A DNA stretch of 64,000 nucleotides from NCBI GenBank assembly GCA_039566865.1, contig CM076947.1:24863501-24927500 (forward strand). Reading direction: 5' to 3'. Made by a program: the position numbers and the translations under genes. Positions 46,495-57,000 of the stretch are shown here, in pieces. The notes beneath the pieces were generated by a model. The model saw only the letters and a list, made by a program, of their open reading frames with translations, searched no databases and was not told where the DNA came from. Source of the stretch: Aurelia coerulea. Its lineage: Eukaryota > Cnidaria > Scyphozoa > Semaeostomeae > Ulmaridae. How positions within the stretch are numbered: position 1 is the first letter of the stretch; each line of letters starts with the position of its first letter.

Positions 46495-47830
46495 AGAACT
46501 AGATTTTGACACTGTTGATTTAACTTTCTCCGGGCAACGAGAGTTTGGAAATCGCTACTTTCTTCACCCTGTTCTTCACAGTACCTCTTTGTTGCTAGAG
46601 ATTCTGAACTCGTTCTTGTGACTACGAAGCGCAGATTTTAGTACTGCTAAATTTGATTTCTCAGGGATAGAGTCATTTTGAAGCCAGAACCCTTGTCGCA
46701 ATGCATCTTTGTTACTCAAGATTCCAAACTCGTGCGTGTGACTAAAAGGCGTAGATTCTAGCATCAGCACAGCCAGACTCGATTACTCAAAAGGGGGACG
46801 ACTGTCGAAGCTTTCTGCACCGTACTCTTCAATCACTCAAGATGCGAAAATGATGTTCATAGCTAAAAGCCTAGATTTAGTGAAGTAAAATTCAGTTACT
46901 CAGGACTATAACTATCGCGCCTTTGTTTATTGTAGCTCTCCGTTGCTCAAAATCCAAATTCATTCATTTTATTTTCATTCATTTTTTAATTATTTAGGCA
47001 AGGTAGCCCCGTCAATCCATATTAACTGCTTTTCAGGGGGCCATGGCAAAACATTTACTAATTTAAAAGATCACTATATAATAATAAGAATTCTCGTTAT
47101 GGCTAGTTTTTAATTCTTCTCTTAAAAGTGGCAAGGGAGGGGGCCTGTTTAGCATCAGGTTCAAGTTGATTCCAAAGCTTAGGTCCACGAAAAGATATAG
47201 CCCTCTGCCCATTGTTAGTTTTTCGTAATGGTAACAAGAGATCAGTATCGGTGTTTCTCAGTTTTTTGACATTTCGAGTAGAATTTTTTTCGAACAAATC
47301 TGAAAGGTACTCCGGGACCAGACCATTTAGCGATTTGTACATTGTGGTGGCTGTTTCGCTTCTAATAATGTCATTTACAGTAGGCCAATTTAAACTGCGA
47401 ATTAATGCCATAGCAGGCGTATCAAATCTACTTTTAGTTACAATTCGTGCGTGTGACTAAAAGGCCTAGGTTCTACTTCAAATTCAGTTACTTAGACGAC
47501 CATCACAATTTTTCTCACAGTGACTTGCTCAAAATTCATGTCACGTGCTAAAAGGCTAAGATTTACCCCTGTTAAATTCGATTTCTTAGGCTCTCAGTCA
47601 TCATATGACAAACAACAGAGCAAGATCTTAGCCCTGTTAAATTCGATTACTCAGGGTCACAAGAATTAGCAAATCGCAGCTTTCTTCACAAGTCACAGCA
47701 CCACTCAGTTACTCGAGGTTCACAATGGAGCTTTCTACCAGAAGCTAAGATTCTGACGCTGTTAAATTTGATTTTTCTTGGTTGCTCTAGTTCCCAAACA
47801 CGTGCTTTAAATCAAGGTGTGCAGACTAAA
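46495..47830. repeat. Degenerate tandem array, units of about 120 bp, interrupted by a LINE
   Basis: Blocks resembling AGATTYTNGCNCTGTTAAAT / TCGATTACTCAGGG / TTTGTTGCTCAAGATTC / CTCGTGCGTGTGACTAAAAG recur near 46503, 46632, 46752, 46875, 47470, 47571, 47627 and 47752. Units are diverged, and spacing varies between about 55 and 130 bp. Confidence 0.75.
46965..47455 (-). mobile_element. 5'-truncated LINE inserted in the tandem array
   Basis: On the minus strand, ARIVTKSRFDTPAMALI, LNWPTVNDIIRSETATTMYK, LNGLVPEYLSDLFE, RAISFRGPKLWNQL and ATFKRRIKN form the C-terminal tail of a jockey/CR1-like reverse transcriptase (stop near 47103). A 3' UTR with CAGTTAATATGGATTGACGG and a TAAAT/GAATGAA-rich end runs to about 46965. 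Both flanks are tandem-array units. Confidence 0.85.
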
Positions 47831-48028
47831 ATATTAAATGCTTGTTTTGTCATGGCTCTCGTCGTTCGTAACGCAAAATTACTGATCCAAAACAGTTGAA
47901 TTGTTTTTTCGCGGACATTTTCACGTCATCTAATTTGAGACAGACTTGAGACACTTCTTCTCAGGGTCTGACTACTAGTGAACTGACGTCAAGCACTTCT
48001 TTCATTGACTTGAATTTTTCTTTCCATC

Positions 48029-51000
48029 ATGAGGCTAATTTTCTTTCTGTTCATCTTGCAGATTTCTGCGTCAAGTGATGTTTACAATGAAAATCTCACA
48101 ACAGTCATTGAAGCAGGTAACGTTGTATTGCTATTATCAACTATGCTGTCATTCTCGTAGCCGTGAAAACGAACTAACTGTCTTGACAAACAGGGCTCAA
48201 ATCTTTGAAAAGGTCAGTGTAAAATTCTATTGCAGTTTTCTTTGAAATAAATGGCTTGGAAGGAACTTAGGGTTTTTTTGCTGTAAATCTGCCGTGGCAA
48301 TTTATTGATATCTTGATTAGTTTCAATATGGCGGCATTTATTAAATTTGAGGCTATGACGTCATCAAATTTCTAAATCCTAAAGTAGCAAAGTTACAGAT
48401 TTCTGCTTGTCACCATATTGTAGACGTTCATAAACTATGGTTTCTTTGAAGGTTATATAATGTTTCCTCTGTATTAGTTTAGGATTCACGACTGTTTAAA
48501 TTTTTTCAAAATTTTCCATCATTTTTTCAAAAATAATGAAATTGCCGCCATTTAAAAAAAATCAAGATATCCAAAAATTTCCACGGCAGATTTACAGCAA
48601 AGTACCATAAGTTCCTTTCAAGCCATCCAATTCAAAGAAAACTGCAAAAGAATTTTACACCGACCTTTTTAAAGATTTGAAAGATTTTGAGCCCTTGTCG
48701 GCTAAGACGAATCGGACGTTTGGTATGAAACGGGACAGATAGAATTGTCGGTGTACAAGTCTCTTGGTGTTATCCGTCTATTTGTTGTATGTCTATCGAG
48801 ATGACTCTTCCAAGATGATTTGTTTGTCTATGCGGATAAGTCGTCAATAATCGCATTTAAATTCACACCAGACGATCAAATTTCGGATGACTTGTGCGTT
48901 CTGACTAGTATCTGTCTGTCTTATACTATTACTGAGAGATTTTCCAATTAATTCACTTGTTATTTTTGACAATGAGGTGAGTCATCTGTTTATAAGCGAT
49001 TTAGGAGAACAAGGAAATATTATGCAACACGACAGCATGAGTTGCTTTTGTTGACACCTGAATACAAAGCGATTAGCGATTGTCAACTAAGGAAATTCCC
49101 TCAACCAGTAATTCAAAACAAACAAAGCCGCAGAAGTTTCTCTGAAACCTAGGTAGCTAGCGGGCTCGTTGTGCATTCTGGAAATTGTTTTTAAGAGCAA
49201 ACACGAGAATAGATCGAAAGAAGAAGGATATATCTACACATTTACCTCGGGCTTTTTATTTCTTTGGTTCAGAAGCTGAGCAGTAAGTGTTGTGTTTACA
49301 CCCAAAAAAATAAGAGAATTGAATTGCCTCCCAATTGGCCTTTGAACCAAAGAAATAAAGTGCCCGAGGTAAATATGTAGATATGTCCTTCTTCTTTCGA
49401 TCTATACCCACGTTTGCTCTTAAAACAATGTCTGGAAGGCACAACGAGCGAGCTGGCTACCTGGGTTTCAAAGAAACTTTTGCGGCTTTGTTTGTTTTGA
49501 ATTACTGGTTGAGAGAATTTCCTTTGTCTGCAATCGCTAATCGCTTTGAATTGAGGTGTCAATCAAAAGCAACTCATGCTATTGTCTTACAAATCTGTCC
49601 TTGTTATTAAAGAGAGGAATAGCAATGAATATATCTAAACAAGCTTCCATGAGCAGAACTGGATTCGGGAGGCTTTTTTGATTGAATTTGAATTGAATTT
49701 GTGGCACTGGCTGCTCTTGCAAAAACTGAATCAGTAGATGTTTGAAACAAAACGCAGAAATCGGCATGTTCAGGATCATGCCCTAGGAGCTTATGACTGT
49801 ATTGATTTAGCTCTGTATGTCAACATCTCGTTACTAAACTCTCAGGTAACATTGAGGTAACCATTGAGGTACAGTAAAACCCGCGTATAAGAACCTAGTG
49901 GATTAAGAACCTGCAGGCTAAAATCTTGCAATTAGATCCCCATTGTATAAGAGCCCATTCAGGCTGAAATTTGAAATACGTTCTTATTTGTAGAGATCAT
50001 GGGGTCTTATTCACAACAGTAGTTTGTGGAAAAATCGTAAATTCTTATATCATCTGATGAGAAGCTTAAGGCTTTTCTTTGGATTACATAGGCATTTCTG
50101 ATTCTTCCAAAAATTCTGTTGTGAATAATACCTCATAGACCCAAGTGATGTGAACTGACAGTAAATAATAGGCCTCAAGTTTGAATCTGAAGAAAAGACC
50201 TGAACAGCCTCATTTCCCACTAAATACCCAAAACATAAGAACCTAGTCAGCCTGAATTGCAAAATTTTAGGTTCTTATACGTTGGTTTTTACTCTAACCA
50301 TCCATTGCATTTTCAGATACATTGCTGCATAGAAGGTACCGAAGGCAGACTGATAACCGAGTCAAAATCAACTTCATTAATAAGTCAGGTAGAGAAGTGC
50401 GGGTGAGTTTTTATAGCTCTTGTCAGAATATCAAGTCAACAAGAAACAGTTTCATCTCATGTTGAAAAATTCATCTCAAAGTCAAATAAACAGCCCATGA
50501 AAAATTAATATATCTATGTGAGGTAACACAATTTATTAAAAAAAGATTCCATATTGTTTCGTAAACATCTGCAAATTTCAACAATCTTCGTCTCGATTTA
50601 GTCAAGAAGTTAAGCAATTTTAGGGTTATCAAAACAATCATGATTCTATTGTTTAAGATTTTAACATTGTTTCAGTTCAAAACATTTAGATCGGGCCGGT
50701 TGAATTTGAATGGGATCGTGATTATTTTGATTGCCAAAGGAACGCAAGGAACAATTCGGCTTATCCATTACTTACTTTTTGAACAGATTTTTTGGAATTC
50801 TTTATGGTGGTTTTTTTTAAGGAATCGAAAAACATGGTTAGGTTTGTTTTACCCATTTCATTTCAAGTCATGTGACCATACTCTTGGGAAGTTTCAGTAT
50901 TATAATACTTTTTGCATTCATAGCACAAGTTTTCATGGCACAAAATATGTTAAGGAATTCAACTGATGTTTTATCAAGGGATTAATCATTTGACTTGAAT

Positions 51001-54000
51001 TGGGTGTAAACAAACCTTAGCCGAGTTTGTCTATCAAAAGAAAGACAGTTATTTACAAAGTAAACTCCTATTATGTCGACTTATTGAATGCAACTTTTCG
51101 ATAGTTACCTTTGCAATGCCTTAAAGGGGCTCCGTCGCCTAACTGTAAACCAATTTTCTGCAGTTTGTTAGGTGACTTGTGTGAAGTCACCAAAAAGTGC
51201 TCGTTAAAAATCCACTTATATCCAAGAAATCGTAAAAGATATGAATGTTTGGGTTTTTCCTCTGTAAAGTGAAGGTGAAGGTGAAGGTGAAGTTGCGGTT
51301 TTTAGCGCCAAGCGCTGGGATCGCAGAAGTAGAATAGGCCTAATCGAGTCCGCGACCCCTTGTCATGACGATCAAGTGGTGGGGTCCTACCGGGTATCGA
51401 GCCCACTCCGCCTGACTGTTATGGCTGCAAAAGTCAGATGACTACACCACTGCGCCACAACACCTTCAACGTACAAAGATTTATCTTCAAAATGATGCTT
51501 CAATTTTCGAAAAAAACAGGTAAACGTCTGTGTGATATTGCCCATCAAAAAACTTCACCGTTTTCGACTGAAATTTGTAGATGGAGCCCTTTTAATCACT
51601 TCAAAAGGAGCAGTTTTTTGCTGCAATGGGTTGCAGTGTTCTGTCATAGAATTAAACATCTCTTCCTCCTTTTTCAGGTCTATCAAGTTGGTTTATTTGG
51701 TTTCTTCGGCTTCCTCAGGCCACAATTTGATTTACGGCCTAACGAACCAAGAGCTCTTGAAGTGTCTCCTGGCACAGTTTGGGAAGTCAGAGACTTAGAC
51801 ACTGGTATCTATATGCTTACAAATGGAAAAGTTAGATTCAGAATAAGGGAGGTACGAAAGATGGAGTTCACAGAACTCAGGATAAGAAGGCCCTGTAAGT
51901 GGAAATGTTTTAATTCATGAAATCACTCTTTTTCTGCTGTTCTTTCCCCTATTCCAATTTGTAGATAAACAAGGGCAGATTTTGTAATACAATAGCAACA
52001 GTTGCTTTTGATTGACTCCTCAATTCAAAGCGATTAGCGACTGCAGACATAGGAAATTTTCTCAACCAATAATTCAAAACAAACAAAGATGCAAAAGTTT
52101 CCCCGAAAGTAGTAGGTCAAAATCTCGCCTCGTGCAAGCGAAAAGTGGTTTTTAAGAGAAAGTATGTGCTCACATCGAAAGAAGAATGGTAAATCTAAAG
52201 TTCCATCTGGCGGATTTTGCTTATTTGATTCAGTAGCTGTTTTGTAATCGTTTCATTTAAGCCCTAAATACGCGAGAATTGCAATGCCTTCTGCTCGGCC
52301 TCTGAATCAAATAAACAAAATCCGCCAGATAGAACTTTAGATTTACCCTTCTTCTTTCGTTATAAGCACGTAACTTCTCTTAAAAACCACTTTTGCTTGC
52401 ACAAGGCGAGAATCTGCCCTACTGGTTTTGAGGAAACTTTTGCGGCTTTGTTTGTTTTGAATTACTGGTTGAGAGAATTTCCTTTGTCTGCAGTCGCTAA
52501 TCGCTTTGAATTGAGGTGTCAATCAAGCGCAACAGTTGCTATTGTATTGCAATATCTGCCCTTGTTTTTGTAGATCATTAGGCAAGGCGAGGCAAGATCT
52601 TACTGTATGCAGTGGGATTGGTCCTTGCATCTTGGTAGGCACTTTTACTGTGGGGTGGTGCATAGCGCGTGGAAATGGCTTGACTACTCAGATTGCTTTA
52701 TGTGCCAGATGTCGGCGGGTATTTTCGACTCAGCCAGTATATCATGTCATAACATGAAGCAGCAACCCCTCTCCGAAAGCCGGCTTATAAGTGTTCGGTC
52801 AATTTATAACTCGCTGCCTCATTTGGAGTACCAAATTACCAAATACATAGCGTAAAAGCTCCTCCAAAACTCGTAGCCTGCAGTTCGAAAAGCGTTTGTA
52901 CAAAGTCCTATGTCTCATATATCATGTTTGATATATTTTTATCTCCTACAACAGCTTACCTACCAAGAAAACTAAAGAGCTTCGATCCAGTCCCTGAGAA
53001 GTACCTTCGGATCATGATTATTGCTGACCAAACTGTTACGAATTATTATGGAAAGGCAACCGCGAAGAAGTACCTGCATGCTGTTATGAGTGCGGTAAGT
53101 GTTTGCTATATTAGATGTCACCTGCAAATGCCCGCGAATAACAAAAATTGAAGTGCTTAGCAAAAGAATTTCTTTGCGTTATCGCAAATCTCAGGTGACA
53201 TCTAATTTGAGATGGACTTTAAAACCAGTGGAGAAGCAAGATCATACACTTTTTAGATTTCAAATCTTTCAGAAAGGTTGGTGTAAAATTCCATTACCAA
53301 ATTTCTTTGAGCTGAATGGCTTCAAGGAAACTTTAGCTATTTAATCTATAATTCTACCGTTGGACTTTCTGAAATCTTACAATAATTCAAGAAGATTTTG
53401 CCTAAAATCTAAAACCATTGCAATTTCTAAACTTTTTAAGGAATAGACCTTTTAATAAACCTGTGCTTGTGTACGCTACTTTGACAAGCGGTTTAACTTG
53501 AAATGTGAACGGGATTTCTAGCTTGTTGACAATAGAGCCTTTTAGCTATTCTAAAAAAGAGTCTGAATCGAACGATATTTTGATAAATTTTGTAGAATTT
53601 TCGAATGTGCACAATACTGATAGAAGCTCTAACGCGACTCAGTCGAACCTTCCGTATAAAAACGAATAGAAATGTCACTCGATCCAGATTCTTTTGCAAA
53701 TATGCTAAATGGTCTAATGAAAATGGAATTCTTTTTTAGGTGTCAAAGGTATTCAAAGACAAAAGCCTTGGCATAAAGATTAACATCATTCTGACAAAAC
53801 TTATTCTCATGAAATCTGATCCCGTAAGTTCACAAATGATTTCTACTTTTTTGGTTCAATTCAATGGTTCTGAAAATTGCCTCGTAGCAATGTTACTGCT
53901 AAATGCTGTCAGATAAGAGCAATCTTGTAGTACTAGTTTGAGACTTTTATTGGAACAAATGATTCGTGGTGCAGAATTTGAAAGCCTTAGATAACGGACT

Positions 54001-57000
54001 CGTCATATTAAACTCTAAACGCAACGAAAACACTGAAATCAGTAGAAAGAAGACTGTTAGCTCCTGTGAAAGAAATGACAACCAAAATAAACCTGTAACA
54101 AGAGAAAAACTGTTAAATCCTGTAAGAGAAAACCGAATTAATCTCAAAACCTGAAAGGAAAGAAATAAGTTAGTAACTCACCAGTAAATACTGTAAAGAT
54201 CAACGTGAAGATTATGTTTGCTTTAGACGAGCAATACAGTTTTAGCTGAATTTCTTTTACAGTTTTTCTTAAAATGTACCATTTCTTTGAACCTGTTGCA
54301 CAATAGTTAAAATCATATATCATCATCGATTTAAACCTGTGCTAAAAGATGAGATCTCATAGGTTTATAAATAGCCTATTGTATTTGATAATCCAATGCG
54401 TGGCGAAAGATAGCAAAGCCACGGAAAACAATACAGTGTTTAGGGTTTTCTTTGTTCTATTTATAGACGGACGCCATACAGCGCAGGTCATTTGCTTTAA
54501 TGGACTGCCTATACTCCTCATTGCCAGAGTTTATAACACACCACGAGAGACATTTTTTTCTCGTGGCTTTGGAAGTGTTTGCTCTTTGGAAATCATAGTT
54601 AAATTTGAAATCTCAACTTGTTTTGCTGCCTGCATTCAATTTCTGCTCTTCGTTGATCTCTTCATAACTTTGGAATTATTGTCTTTCTCAAATTATACCA
54701 CATTCAGACTGACACAGTTAAACCAGCTTTATCTACTCCAGGTTACATTTCAGCCCATCAAATGAATTAGATTTGTTATATTGACCAATTACAAGGTCCC
54801 TTTCGATAACCTGGTTTAGTTTAAGCTGGTTTTACTTGCAGTGTGAATGGAGTATTAGATGTCACCTGCTAATACCCGCGAATAACAACAATAGAAGTGT
54901 TTTGCTAGGGGATTTTGCGTTTTTGCAAATTTCAGGTGACATCTAATTTGAGACAGACTCTAGGTGGTTATTATTTGTTTTTGATTTTGCTTGTTGCAGG
55001 CATCATACCGATTAGTGGAAAATGACCCAGATGCAAGTATCACCAATGCATGTCATTTTGCTGCGTCATTGGCTGCTGCTAACAGATTGAATAATCACAA
55101 TTTTGTTGCTGTCCTAACAAGGTAATGTACCATTGGTAGTTAGACGCCGCAGTTGGGCTTAATTCCCACAGCTTTGTTCTTTCGAGGAGGAGGAAAACGT
55201 TATTTGCTACAGGGTGTCCCACAAAAAATTGTGCCCCGTTTGTCTGAAGATTGCGACAAAACGGCAAAAGATTTTCGCCAAATTTTTGCATGTTGGTGCT
55301 CTTCAGATATTCAATTAAAGTTTGCCACCATCCCCATAAAAATCCGTTGAAGAATGATGGAGCTATGACCTTCAGAAGACCAAATTTGCCTGGTGACTGA
55401 AACCAGCGGTCGGCCATTTTGTCTTACTATTTTGCAGCAATAAATAGCTTCATGGATTGAAAATGAAACAGCAGCCTCCAATGTCATAGCTCTCGTGAAA
55501 ATTCCGATAATCCTCGGAGAGTTCCACTATTTCTGACATCACAGAATTTTTTTCTTACCTCACGTGAAGATACTTATCACTGCAAGATAGTAAGACAAAA
55601 TGGCCGACCGCTGTTTTCAGTCATCAGGCAAATTTTGTCTTCTGAAGGTCATAGCTCCATCATTTTTCAACGAATTTTTACGGGGATGGTGGCAAACTTT
55701 AATTGAACATCTGGAGAGCACCATCATGCAAAAGTTTGGCAAGTATCTCTAGTCGTTTTGTCGCAATCTTCAGACAAACGGGGCACAATTTTTTTGGGAC
55801 ACCTGTACTATGGAGGAGCTAGCATAAGAGATTAAGAGAAATGCCTCCTATGCAGAATTATAGAAATCATTCCTCCACAGGTATGTATTAGTTGCAGCGC
55901 TCCTCCATAGAAGCACATCAGCAGTGTCTCGCTACCCATGAATGTAGGTTGTTCACTTTGTTATTTATGGATCGCAAACTCATCTCTCAATAGCATTGAA
56001 TACACCTCTGCTCTTGGGAAGATGTGGCGAGAAATCTCAATGGAGATCCTGATATTTTTCCTTTGAATCAATTGCTATACATGTAACAATTCGTTTTAAA
56101 GGATCGTCTCCAACAATTGGCGGAGTCAGTGTGATTTCTATGGCTTATTTTTTAGGGAGATTTAGGACATGAAAATCCCAAACCTTTGCTATTTTCTACT
56201 CCGACATTTTCTACCACGTTTTTCTTCGTCGAGTGGAGTGGACTTTCATGAAAATGCCAGCAATGTTGTCATCACTTTGGATTATCAATGAAAGATTTGC
56301 CGGTAGTTTTTCACTGTTGCTGCCGCCGCCAAAATAAGACTTCCTGCTGGTGGTGCAGGAAAAATGTTTTTCTCCACAACTGCCACCGAAAAGTCCACTT
56401 TTTGTTGAGACTATCCCTAACATGATAAGACATATTTAGTAAGAACGTTCCGAAAAGTTGTCTTCGCAATAAAGGGCTTTATAAGCAGCTCTTCAAAGAC
56501 CCATTTCTTCGATTTCTACGCATAATTTAGCTACTCACTTACATATTGTCATTACTATTATTATCATCATTATAATTGTTAGTAAAATCATGGGTAGTTA
56601 GACACTGCTGGTGTGCTTCTATGGAGGAGCGCTGGATATTATGTATCTGCGGGGGAAACTTTTTTGCAGTACTGCGGAGGAGATATCGAAAGAACAAAAA
56701 TATTAAACTATTAAAATGAATTCTTCTCTCTCCTTCTCTCTTCGCTTCCGATATCTCCTCCGCAGTACTATAAAAATTTCCCCCGCAGATATCTCCTCCG
56801 CAGTACTATAAAAAATTTCCCCCGCAGATATCTCCTCCGCAGTACCATAAAAAATTTCCCCCGCAGATACATATTATCCAACTCTTCTCCATAGAAGCAC
56901 ACCAGCAGTGTCTAACTACCCATGGTAAAATAGAAATTACTTGCAGTAAAGTAGAAGTTTAGACCATGTATCTTTTAGAGATTGTGTCTTATTGAGAGAA

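Larger units (their letters stand above)
34117..48028. other. Gene-poor, transposon-dense intergenic block
   Basis: No host exon could be supported. Most of it is inverted-repeat elements, LINE remnants and a tandem array, listed separately. Stretches not explained are about 38861-39579 (a 67-codon frame at 38956, unrecognised), 41640-43560 (G-rich element debris near 42240-42420; a weak 90-codon frame at 42707) and 45385-46490. Promoter elements for the ADAMTS gene are not evident. Confidence 0.6.

Noticed and set aside
51851..51853. Earlier donor GAG-GTACGA in ADAMTS exon 3
   Set aside because: It ends in phase 0, but the next exon needs phase 1; the GTAAGT at 51895 fits and retains the RIRR site.
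51438..51920. 160-codon frame
   Set aside because: Reads MITE sequence and intron into ADAMTS exon 3; only 51678-51894 is exonic.
54349..54765. 138-codon hydrophobic frame
   Set aside because: Lies in a dispersed repeat also present near 59.3 kb, with no family match and no intact frame in the other copy.
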